From Siphonodentalium dalli (Eukaryota > Mollusca > Scaphopoda > Gadilida > Siphonodentaliidae), in contig CP136066.1 in the NCBI GenBank assembly GCA_032622095.1, positions 52,912,609 through 52,976,608 on the forward strand: a DNA stretch of 64,000 nucleotides. The letters run 5' to 3'. A program made the position numbers and the translations under genes. Numbering within the stretch: the first letter of the stretch is position 1; each line of letters opens with the position of its first letter. The notes below the pieces were generated by a model. It saw only the letters and a program-made list of their open reading frames with translations, did no database searches and was not told the DNA's origin. Positions 22,401 to 33,257 of this stretch are shown here, piece after piece.

Positions 22401-25318
22401 ACATATTTCGCCATTAAAATTGGTGACGAGTAAGTATCACGGCATAACTCTCCGTGATTTCGACATCACAGACAGGGCAGGCAATTCTGTACAGGATTTC
22501 CGCCACACGCAGTTCAGATTTTGAGAAATTGGGCCTGGACGGGTCACGAAATAGAGTCGGGACCCCGAAAATTCACATATTACGCCATTAAAATTGGTGA
22601 GGAGTAAGTATCACGGCCTAACTCTTCGTGATTTCGATACCACAGACAGGGCAGGCAATTCCGTATAGGATTTCCGCCACACACAGTTGATATTTTAAGA
22701 AATGGGGTCAGACGTGTCACGAAATAGAGACAGGACCCCGAATATTCATATATTACGCCATTTAATGTGGTGACGAGTAAGTATCACGGCCTTACTTTTC
22801 GTGATTTCGACAACACAATTAGGGCTGTTAATTCTGTACAGGATTTCCGCCACACGCAGTTGGGTTTTTAATTGGGTCAGGACGGGTCACGAAATAGAGT
22901 CGGGACCCCGAAAATTCAAATATTTCGCCATTAAAATTGGTGTCGAGTAGGTATCACGGCCTAACTCTTCGTAATTTCGACTTCACAGACAGGGCAAGCA
23001 ATTATGTACAGAATGTCCGCCACACGCAGTTCAGATTTTCAGAAATTGGGTCAGGGCGTGTCACGAAATAGAGTCGGGACCCCGAAAATTCACATATTAC
23101 GCCATTTAATGTGGCGACGAGTAAGTATCACGGCCGCACTCTTCGTGACTTTGACAACACAGGCGGGGAAGACAATTCTGTAAAGGATTTCCGCCACACG
23201 CAGTTGGGTTTTTAATTGGATCAGGACGGGTCACGAAATAGAGTCGGGAACCCGAAAATTCAAATATTTCGCCATTAAAATTGGTGTCGAGTAGGTATCA
23301 CGGCCTAACTCTTCGTAATTTCGACTTCACAGACAGGGCAAGCAATTATGTACAGAATGTCCGCCACACGCAGTTCAGATTTTCAGAAATTGATTCAGGG
23401 CGTGTCACGAAATAGAGTCGGGACCCCGAAAATTCACATATTACGCCATTTAATGTGGCGACGAGTAAGTATCACGGCCGTACTCTTCGTGACTTTGACA
23501 ACACAGGCGGGGCAGACAATTCTGTAAAGGATTTCCGCCACACGCAGTTGGGTTTTTAGAAATTGGGTCAGGACGGGTCACGAAATAGAGACGGACCCCG
23601 AAAATTCATATATTATGCCATTAAAATGTGTGACGAGTAAGTATCACGGCCTTGCTCTTCGTGATTTCGACAACACAATTAGGACTGACAATTCTGTACA
23701 GGATTTCCACCACACGCAGTTCAGATTTTCATAAATTGGGTCAGGCCGGTCACGAAATAGAGTCGGGTCCCCGAAAATTTACATATTACGGCATTAAAAT
23801 TGGTGACGAGTATGTATCACGGACTAATTCTTCGTGATTTCGACATCAAACACAGGGAAGGCAATTCTGTACAGGATATCCGCCACACGCAGTTCAGATT
23901 TTGAGAAATTTGGTCAGGACAGGTCACGAAATAGAGTCGGGATCCCGAAAATTCACATATTACGCCATTAAAATTGGTGACGAGTAAGTATCACGTCATA
24001 ACTCTCCGTGATTTCGACATCACAGACAGGGCAGGCAATTCTGTACAGGATTTCCGCCACCGCAGTTCAGATTTTGAGAAATTGGGTCAGGACGGGTCAC
24101 GAAATAGAGTCGGGACCCCGAAAATTCACATATTACGCCATTAAAATTGGTGAGGAGTAAGTATCACGGCCTAACTCTTCGTGATTTCGATACCACAGAC
24201 AGGGCAGGCAATTCTGTATAGGATTTCCGCCACACGCAGTTGAGATTTTAACAAATTGGGTCAGGACGAGTCACGAAATAGAGTCAGGACCCCAGAAATT
24301 CATATACTACGCCATTTAATGTGGTGACGAGTAAGTATAACGGCCTTGCTCTTCGTGATTTCCACAACACAGTAAGGGCAGACAATTCTGTACAGGAGTT
24401 CCGCCACACGCAGTTGAGAATTTCAGAAATTGGGTCAGGACGGGTCACGAAATAGAGACGGGACCCCGAAAATTTACATATTACGCCATTAAAATATGTG
24501 GCGAGTTAGTATCACGGCCTAAGTCTTCGTGATTTCGACATCACACACAGGGAAGGCAATTCTGTACAGGATATCCGCCACATGCAGTTCAGATTTAGAG
24601 CAATTGGGTCAGGACGGGTCACGAAATAAAGTCGGGACCCCGAAAATTCACATATTACGCCATTAAAATTGGTGACGAGTAAGTATCACGGCCTTGCTCT
24701 TCGTGATTTCGATATCACAGACAGGGCAGGCAATTATGTATAGGATTTCCGCCACGCAGTTGAGATTTAAAGAAATTGGGTCAGGACGGGTCACGAAATA
24801 GAGTCAGGACACAGGAATTTCATATACTACACCATCTAATGTGGTGACGAGTAAGTATAACGGCCTTGCTCTTCGTGATTTCCACAACACATGCAGGGCA
24901 GGCAATTCTGTACAGGATTTCCGCCACACGCAGTTGAGATTTTCAGAAATAGGGTCAGGACGGATCACGAAATAGAGTCGGAACCCCGAAAATTCACATA
25001 TTACACCATTAAAATTGGTGTCGAGAAAGTATCACAGCCTAACTATTCGTGATTTCGATATCACAGACAGGGGCATGCAATTCTGTACAGGATTTCCGCC
25101 ACACGCAGTTCAGATTTTGAGAAATTGGGTCAGGAAGAGTCACGAAATAGAGTCGGGACCCAGAAAATTCACATATTACACCATTAAAATTGGTGAGGAG
25201 TAAGTATCACGGCCTAACTCTTCGTGATTTCGATATCACAGACAGGGCAGGCAATTCTGTACAGGATTGCCGCCACACGCAGTTCAGATTTTGAGAAATT
25301 GGGTCAGGACGGGTCTCT
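19492..25318 (+). repeat. Satellite B, forward arm
   Basis: Tandem monomers with ATATTACGCC at 19521, 19695, 19870 and 20044, giving a period of 174-175 bp. A typical monomer contains GACGAGTAAGTATCACGGCC, TCTTCGTGATTTCGAC, GGATTTCCGCCACACGCAG and GATTTTGAGAAATTGGGTCA. The last matches GATTTTGAGAAATAGGTCA of satellite A at the same period. Some monomers are shortened, for example near 20587 where about half a unit is missing. No coding capacity is seen. Confidence 0.96.
20587..24043 (+). repeat. 1728-bp block duplicated head-to-tail in satellite B
   Basis: Private variants recur 1728 bp apart: GTCACGAAATTGAGTCGGG (20639-20641 and 22367-22369), CAGACGTGTC (20981 and 22709) and CAGAAATTGGGTCAGGGCG (about 21315 and 23040). 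Ten monomers are involved. The 345-bp pair GTTTTTAATTGG/GTCAGGGCG (about 21305 and 21650) is duplicated within each copy. As in satellite A, this points to recent unequal exchange. Confidence 0.85.
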
Positions 25319-25325
25319 ATTCCTG
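25312..25325. repeat. Orientation switch in satellite B
   Basis: Forward monomer sequence ends in GGTCAGGACGGGTCTCTATT and reverse-oriented sequence begins at once with CCTGTACAGAATTGCC. Unlike the satellite A inversion there is almost no spacer and the two sides meet at different monomer phases. Confidence 0.85.
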
Positions 25326-27673
25326 TACAGAATTGCCTTCCCTGTGTGTGATGTAGAAATCACGAAGAGTTAGGCCGTGATACTTACTCGTTACCAATTT
25401 TAAATGCGTAATATGTGAATTTTCGAGGTCCCGACTCTTTTTCGTGACCCGTCCTGACCCAATTTCTCACAATCTGAACTGAGTGTGGCGGAAATCCTGT
25501 ACATAATTGCCTTCCCTGTGTGTGATGTCGAAATCACGGAGAGTTAGGCCGTGATACTTACTCGTGACCAATTTTAATGGCGTAATATGTGAATTTTCGG
25601 GGTCCCGACTCTATTTCGTGATCCGTCCTGACCCAATTTCTCAACATCTGAACTGCGTGTGGCGGTAATCCTGTACAGAATTGCCTGCCCTATCTGTGAT
25701 GTCGAAATCACGGAGAGTTAGGCCGTGATACTTACTTGTCACCTCATTAAATGGCGTAGTATATGAATTTCCGGGGTCCTGACTCTATTTCGTGACCCGT
25801 CCTGACCCAATTTCTGAAAATCTCAACTGCGTGTGGCGGAAATCCTGTACAGAATTGCCTGCCCTGCCTGTGTTGTGGAAATCACGAAGAGCAAGGCCGT
25901 TATACTTACTCGTCACCACATTAAATGGCGTAGTATATGAATTTCCGGGGTCCCGACTCTATTTCGTGACCCGTCCTGACCCAATTTCTTAAAATCAAAA
26001 CTGCGTGTGGCGGAAATCCTGAACAGAATTGCCTGCCCTGCCTGTGTTGTGGAAATCACGAAGAGCAAGGCCGTTATACTTACTCGTCACCACATTAAAT
26101 GGCGTAGTATATGCATTTCCGGGGTCCCGACTCTATTTCGTGACCCGTCCTGACCCAATTTCTTAAAATCTCAACTGCGTGTGGCGGAAATCCTGTACAG
26201 ATTTGCCTTCCCTGTGTGTGATGTCGAAATCACGAAGAGTTAGCCTTGATACTTACTCGTCACCAATTTTAATGGCGTAATATGTAAATTTTCGGGGTCT
26301 CGTCTCTATTTCGTGACCCGTTCTGACCCTATTTCTTAAAATCTGAACTGCGTGTGGCGGAAATGCTGTACAGAATTGCCTGCCCCGTCTGTGATATCGA
26401 AATCACGAAGTGTTAGGCCGTGATACTTACTCCTCACCAATTTTGTAGCGTAATATGTGAATTTTCGGGGTCCCGACTCTATTTCGTGACCCGTCCTGAC
26501 CCAATTTCTTAAAATCTGAACTGACTGTGGTGGAAATCCTCTACAGAATTACATGCCCTGTGTGTGATGTCGAAATTACGGAGAGTCAGGCCATGATACT
26601 TACTCCTCACAAATTTTAATGGCGTAATATGTGAATTTTCGGGGGCCCGACTCTATTTCGTGACCCGTCCTGACCCAATTTCTCAAAATCTGAACTGCGT
26701 GTGGCCGAAATCCTGTACAGATTTGCCTTCCTGTGTGTGATGTCGAAATCACGAAGAGTTAGCCATGATACTTACTCGTCACCAATTTTAATGGCGTAAT
26801 ATGTAAATTTTCGGGGTCCCGTCTCTATTTCGTGACCCGTTCTGACCCTATTTCTTAAAATCTGAACTGCGTGTGGCGGAAATGCTGTACATAATTGCCT
26901 GCCCTGTCTGTGATATCGAAATCACAAAGAGTTAGGCCGTGATACTTACTCCTCAACAATTTTAATGGCGTAATATGTGAATTTTCGGGGTCCCGACTCT
27001 ATTTCGTGACCCGTCATGACTCAATTTCTCAAAATCTGAACTGCATGTTGCGGAAATCCTGTACAGAATTGCCTGCCCTGTCTGTGATGTCGAAATCACG
27101 GAGAGTTATGCCGTGATACTTACACGTCACCAATTTTAATGGCGCAATATGTGAATTTTCGGGGACCCGACTCTATTTCGTGACCCGTCCTGACCAAATT
27201 TCTCAAAATCTGAACTGCGTGTGGCGGAAATCCTGTACAGAATTGCCTTCCCTGTGTGTGATGTCGAAATCACGAAGAGTTAGTCCGTGATACTTACTCC
27301 TCACCAATTTTAATGGCGTAATATGTGAATTTTCGGGGTCCCGACTCTATTTCGTGATCCGTCCTGACCCAATTTCTCAAAATCTGAACTGCATGTGGCG
27401 GAAATCCTGTACAGAATTGCCTGCCCTGTCTGTGATGTCGAAATCACGAAGAGTTAGGCCGTGATACTTACTCCTCACCAATTTTAATGGCGTAATATGT
27501 GAATTTTCGGGATCCCGACTCTATTTCGTGACCCGTCCTGACCCAATTTCTCAAAGTCTGAACTGCGTGTGGTGGAAATCCTGTACAGAATTGCCTGCTC
27601 CTGTCTGTGATATCGAAATCACGAAGATTTAGGCCGTGATACTTACTCGTCTCCAATTTTAATGGCGTAATAT
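25326..27673 (-). repeat. Satellite B, reverse arm
   Basis: About 13-14 monomers of 174 bp in inverse orientation, recognised by CTGTACAGAATTGCCT, GGCCGTGATACTTACTCGTC and TCGGGGTCCCGACTC. Short open frames such as those near 25792 and 27468 are monomer translations and not genes. Confidence 0.96.
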
Positions 27674-27979
27674 GTGAACCGGTCGGGCCACATTTCTCAA
27701 AACTGCACGTGATGGGAATACTGTTTGGAATGTGACCATGCAGATAAAAGTGTTCCGTCCTCTTATATACCTATACAAACTAAATTTCAAATGGATATCC
27801 CCATTACTCCACGGAATGCGCGTTCAATGTAAAGTGCTTGAAGGTCAAGATCACGCAGCACGAACTTGTCTGTAGCGTATAAATATTCCCCGGGTCAAAA
27901 TAGTTCCGCATACGAAGATTCAGCCTAATCGGTCAAACGTTTCTCGAGTTCTGAGTTAGTATATAAAAACCGCAAATTT
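27674..27979 (-). repeat. Right terminal inverted repeat of satellite B element
   Basis: Inverse copy of 19196-19491, from GTGAACCGGTCGGGCCAC inward to CCGCAAATTT at the outer edge. Divergence between the two copies is visible at a handful of sites (for example CTCGAGAACCG versus CTCGAGAAACG after orientation), so they are not freshly made. Confidence 0.92.
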
Positions 27980-29084
27980 AGTCAGGATAAGTTTAGGACT
28001 TTTGATCTGGGTTAAGGGTGTGTAGTTGAAATTTCCAAGGTTGATAATCCACAATTGACGACATTCTAGCCATGTCCCTGTATGGCCTTAATCGATAGAA
28101 AACCATACCACAGGTTTGCAAAGGTTTTAACACTTCTCAATATGGACAACACCCGCAACTATTCTGGACTCCTTTGACCTCTTAGACGCGGTTATGGAGA
28201 ATGACGAGGTTTGCCGAATAGTCGGGTAACCTGCAGTCTTTGTAAACATACACTCAGATTCATTCTGATACTGAGTCCATTGCACTCCCATCAACTTTTC
28301 ATTTATGTACGGTTGCGGGGTTCCCCCAAATTACGTCACACCGCGCTAAATATAAATGTAAAATTAGTCATGATTGATATGTGTAAACATGGTCACGTGC
28401 CAGTGCCGTCATGGCCGCTTCATCCCATGTGAAGCCGACTCTCAGAAACGGAATTAATAGTTGCAGGGTTTGTGCCTTTTCGTTCGGCGATAGTTTTACC
28501 GACAATAAAGGTAAACAGCATCCAGGTTCCAAAATAAAATGTATTTTAAGACAGATCTGCTTGAAATTATAAAAAATGTCAATTTATGTGGATTTCTTGG
28601 ACTTAGCACAAATTATTTCTCTCTTCCGGTATAACATGACGTCATGGATACTATTTTTAACAACCTTTAGCCACACCTTCGGAATTTCCACACCAAGAGC
28701 ACGTGGCATGTTAATATTTTTTTATTGGCGCACACATTTCTTAGAGTAAGTTTTGACTGGCGGTAAATACAAGGAATCCCGGGTTTGGGAAATAAAAACT
28801 GAACGAAAGGTCGTCAGACCCACTATTTTTTATATGTGGGTATGTAGTTTACTCCAGACTGGGTAACCTGCTAGTAGTAACTATAACATTATTTTAGCCC
28901 CGTATCAAACTTTGTATTTTAATGTAGTGATAATACAAACACATAGGCCTATGCATCTTCTAATGGTACAGTGATAGTAGACTAGAAGTTATTAGTTCTG
29001 GCACTGCACTTATAGTCTGGTCGAAAAACTCAAATTTTAGGGTCAACCTTTAAAAAATTCGGACTAAGTTGGTTTTTATACCAT
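27980..29084. other. Non-coding, no gene recognised
   Basis: Low-complexity AT-rich sequence without a credible open frame. Two short phrases are similar: CGGGTAACCTGCAG near 28224 and TGGGTAACCTGCTAG near 28859. The second ends CTAG before T and is preceded by the small palindrome CCAGACTGG, so it could be the 3' end of a decayed Helitron-like element. I found no matching 5' end. Confidence 0.5.
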
Positions 29085-30330
29085 TTTGAAGAGGAAGCTC
29101 GCCTCTATAACATATCCAAAATCCGCTAAAATCCGCTTTGAGCATTTTTTTGTAATTCAAGATGGCGTCCAAGATGGCTGCCATTTTCCTATAAGTCAGC
29201 TTGATGCAATTATATTGAGAACATCTTGTCATATGTATACACATGTATACATTTTTGTGAAGCTATGACATAACGCCATCTTTATGTGCCAAAATTGGAA
29301 CTCCCCGTCCAAGATGGCCGCCAAAATGGCGACCGGAATGGATTTTTGACGTTTTTTCACTAATACTTTTAAGATAAGTTTATGTGGTTTGGAACTGGTT
29401 GAGAATTGTGACTTTATTTTGTATATAGCATATTAACTGACCATTGGACCAATGAAGTATGCCATTTGTGGGGTCCACACCCCTTCCGATCACTCAAAAG
29501 TTCGATTTTACAAAACGCGGTATAACATTTCACAAAAGATCCCCTTTGGGATTCTGGTCATATATTTATCAAGAAGTGGGAAGAACTGTGCAATGTAAGT
29601 GATACATTCTATATCTTAGTGATATTCGAACTCAATGGTACCAAAGTTGTCACTTTGGCTCAAATTGGCTGTCAAAATGGCCGCAAAAATATGGAAAATG
29701 GTAATTAATATCCAAGAGTGCCATGCAACCGCTTACAAATGACTATTCTGTCTTATATACATTGAATACCAACATTTCTTATGCACCTTGATTAATTTTT
29801 ACTATTTACTATTCTGAAATTACCAGAATTATGGGATTTTTCTATCACAAACAGCATCAAACTCGGCAAAAAGAAAATTCATGTTTGGACCATTTTTTTC
29901 AAGTAAAATGAAACTATCTTTAGTATCAAAGGTTCTTTTTATTTTGATATGCCTTAGATATGGCATAGTGTGGTTTTTTAGACAATATTACTCAAGATGA
30001 CTTGCAAAATGGCAACCAAATTTGGTAAAAAGTTTATATTTCGAACATTATTCTCTGCTGTTCCGAAATGGTAGCAAATTGTGACTCCCTTGTTTATTAA
30101 ACATCCTACTTAATCAACTGACAACTTAATCTTATATTATGGTTGTCCCAGCACCTTGTGATGCACGACCCATTCATTTTAAGGGATAGTGTGTGGATTT
30201 TGCCGAACACCTCTTTTGGGATTCTGTCCATATTTTTTTACGGAAACGGACAGAACGTTGAAACTGAACTGAAAGGTATCATAGTATGTGGCGACTTTGG
30301 CCCAGTAGCATCAAAATTGATTAACTTATA
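29085..30330. repeat. Dispersed repeat with CAAGATGGC motifs
   Basis: Non-coding. It includes tight pairs of the motif CAAGATGGC/GCCAAAATGGC at 29158-29186 and 29310-29330, with weaker relatives at about 29670 and 30005. Two diverged copies of one unit are visible: about 29390-29600 and 30065-30260, sharing AATTGTGACT, TCAACTGACAA-like sequence and CTCTTTTGGGATTCTG. A third copy lies at 59932-60090. Family unknown. Confidence 0.6.
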
Positions 30331-30419
30331 ATCTATTGTCAGGAAAACCGTTTTCTTCACATTGCATATAAAACGCAATTAATGTGGAGAACACTCCGAT
30401 ATTACCTCATCGATTAACA

Positions 30420-30796
30420 TATCCTTGAGTTATTGTGAAAAGCGATAGTCACACAAAGGTGCACCAGTACAAATCACACATGAGCATGCAGTCACTCGAT
30501 ATGTACATACATGAACACCACGTAAATGGCCATGTGCCACTCGCTGTATAGACATACACCTCACCCATTACCATACAGCCACCATTGGGCTTACCCATAC
30601 ACCAACGCATGGCCCTATAGCCGTGAATAACCATGCAGACACACCGGGTATACGCCTACACCTCACATGACCTGTGTACATATTCACTACATACATGAAC
30701 ACAAAGTAACCTCTTGTATACATATTCGCCTAACCATAGGTCATACAGCCACTCCATGTATATTTTTTCCCACATGCATAGCTATACAGCCACTAA

Positions 30797-30832
<36 letters not shown>

Positions 30833-31342
30833 CTCACCGATGACCATACAGTCACTTCATACCTGTTCGCTACATCCATATTCATACATCACTTCTTGTA
30901 TACCTATTTGCCTCACCAGTGGTCATACAGTCTCACTCCCTGTATATACACATATTTGCGACACCCGTGGCCATATAGCCACTTAAGATATACGTATACA
31001 CCCAACCCAAAACCATAGAGTCAATCCAGGTATATACATATATACCTCACGAAAGTGGCCTTACAGCCCTACTATATATATCAATGTCTCGTACCGCGCA
31101 TACGGCAATGCACACACCCCAGACTTGCATATACACCTGACCCATGACAATTCAGCCTCTCGCTGTATACGCATAAACCACATTCGTGATCATAGTCACT
31201 CCTTGTATATCAATTCACACCACCATTAATTTTACCATACTGTCAAACCATATATACATATGTGCATATTGGCGGTGCCATGGCCGTGTAGTCACTCATG
31301 ATATACATATACACCTCACCCATGACCACAGCGTCACTCCAG

Positions 31343-31376
<34 letters not shown>

Positions 31377-31745
31377 GTATACCTCATAAATGGTCATACA
31401 GCCCTTCTAGGTATACCAATACCCCGCACACACGGCCATTCGTACACTTCAGACTTGCATATACAGCTCAATCGTGACAATTCAGCCACTCGCTGTATAC
31501 ATATACACCCTCTCCATGAGCATTCAGCTATTCACTGTATGATTGTAAACATCACCAATGACAATACAATAGGCCCTACATATAAATATATACATCCCAC
31601 CCATCACCATGAGGTCATTTTCTATATACACTAGCCGCCAATGGCCATCAAAGTGTACTCCGTGTAAGCATATAAACTTCAACAATGACCGTGCAGTCAT
31701 TCCATGTTCACATATACACATTGCCCATAACCATACAACCACACC
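30420..31745. repeat. Degenerate minisatellite with TA microsatellites
   Basis: More than twenty irregular units of about 40-65 bp built on TATACACCTCACCCATGACC and CATACAGTCACTCC phrases. Perfect (TA)n runs sit within it at about 30801-30828 and 31341-31380. Open frames here simply read the repeat. It ends where the 3' end of the minus-strand LINE begins. Confidence 0.85.
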
Positions 31746-31749
31746 CTAT

Positions 31750-32916
31750 TTATTTTTGTTTTATATCTATGTTTTGGATGCCAGAAAGTAAATCATTCAT
31801 ATGTGTTAATTTGAGTCCTTCTCTGTGTAGCGAATGATACATTTCTATTCGTTCTGATTGGTACAGGGAACACATGAAAAGGTAATGATATGCATCTTCG
31901 CATTGGTTGCCGCATGCGCAACGTGGGCTGTCAGATATGTAGTTTTGGAATTTATCAGACTTTAGATCACTGCAATAGTTCCGTAATTTTGCGTGAAGTA
32001 CGTTACATTGCCTGCGTCCCGTGTAGAAATACCTCGGGGGTCTAGTGACGGGGTCAATTATTCTAAGATACGTTTTGAAATCTGAAATTGTGGGGGCATC
32101 CGTTATTACGGACGGCATGTCATTCCACGCTTTTATGGTTGAAGGGAAAAATGACTTTTTGTAATTCTCAGTGTTACTGAAATATGTGTAGAATTTTTCG
32201 GGATATCTGAATTCATACTCTGATATGTCAGCTATTCTGGGTGGTAATATGTTTGTGAGATAAATAGGGGCATTCCGATTGATAATGTTGTACATAGTTT
32301 GTAATTTGTGTAATTCACGCCTCCTTCTCAGTGGGGGCCAGCCTACTTCTTTCATTGTGTTTATATCAGAGACTGATCGTGTGAGTCCACTGACTAGTCT
32401 GGCTGCATCAATGTGTAACCGTTCAAGTTTATCCATTTGATATTTAGGTGCATTTGCCCATACTACATCGGCATAATCGTATAATGGTAAAATATACGTT
32501 TTATATATGTTTTCTAGGGTCTTCCTATCGAGCTGGTATTTAAATCTTCTTAGTTGTGATAAACGCGAGGCTATTCTTTTAATAGTTTCATTGATATGAT
32601 TGTTCCATGACATATTTGATTGGAGTTCAAGACCGAGGTGTTTATGTGTCTCAACAAAGGATATAGTATCATTATTAAAGGTTAAATTAGGAGTATCGCC
32701 GGATGTCCCAGTCAAAGAGTACGACATGCCCATCGTTTTTGAGGGATAAAAATTGACTAGCCAATTGTTTGACCATCTTGATATGTTTTCAAGATCCTTG
32801 TTCATGGTTTGTGCCAATTCATTTAGCTCGTGGTGCTCGTTAGTAATGCAAGTGTCGTCAGCGTACATTCTCGTAACAGAACAGATGTTGTCTGCTAAAT
32901 CATTGATGTAAACCAA
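31750..32916 (-). pseudogene. LINE ORF2, 3' part: RT palm/thumb and C-terminal Cys/His motif
   Basis: 388 codons. It starts in VYIND, has the catalytic MYADD (residues 17-21, motif C) and then the RT thumb with NPSKT-like FYPSKT, HLGLELQ and QLRRFKYQLDR. Near the end CACG (333-336), H344 and C349 form the C-terminal zinc-knuckle-like motif seen in CR1/Jockey elements. This part is open to its natural stop, so the damage lies only upstream. The apparent start Met is an artefact of the upstream stop and not a real initiation site. Confidence 0.9.
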
Positions 32917-32937
32917 AAATAGAAAAGGGCCTAAGAT

Positions 32938-33153
32938 TTAGCCTTGTGGCACGCCCGCTGGGATGATCTCATAGCTAGAAAAGCTGTTATTAACTAATAC
33001 GCGCTGCTGTCGGTTATTTAAATAGTCTCCTAGCCATTTCAAAGATTTACCACGAACTCCATAACTTGAAAGTTTATGTATTAGTCCCCTGTGCCAAACT
33101 CTCTCGAATGCCTTTGATATATCACAAAAAAATAGAACATGTATACAGTCCAT
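32938..33153 (-). pseudogene. LINE ORF2, middle part: RT motif with catalytic Asp
   Basis: A 71-codon piece holding FFCDISKAFERVWH (RT motif A, catalytic Asp in CDIS) and AGVPQG (motif B). It lies in a different frame from the upstream part, and the linking sequence (about 33154-33257) can be read in the LINE style only in other frames. It ends at a premature stop immediately after PQG, where relatives have SILGP, so a single-base nonsense change is likely. No independent gene should be annotated here. Confidence 0.88.
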
Positions 33154-33257
33154 TGTCGAGAGATTGACACAGGTGATTGTATAGATCTATGAGTTGATGA
33201 GAAGTGCTTTGCCCTGGCATGAAGCCCGATTGACGTAAGAATAGTAGTTCGTTTTTT

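Larger units (their letters stand above)
19196..27979. mobile_element. 8.8-kb inverted-repeat element carrying satellite B
   Basis: Two unique ~300-bp sequences in inverted orientation (19196-19491 and 27674-27979) bound about 8.2 kb consisting only of 174-bp tandem monomers. No transposase or other gene is present. The outer termini read AAATTTGCGG...CCGCAAATTT. I cannot find a target-site duplication (left flank ...GGCATAC, right flank AGTCAGG...). The array reads one way to about 25318 and the other way afterwards, so the whole is a giant imperfect palindrome with unequal arms (about 5.8 and 2.35 kb). Alternatives are a fold-back (FB-like) element, a MITE pair joined by its own expanded internal repeats, or an inverted duplication of one element end. 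The superfamily is unknown. Confidence 0.75.

Noticed and set aside
30714-31389. 90- and 67-codon frames in the 30.4-31.7 kb region
   Set aside because: They are translations of the degenerate minisatellite and its TA runs (repeated YIYI).
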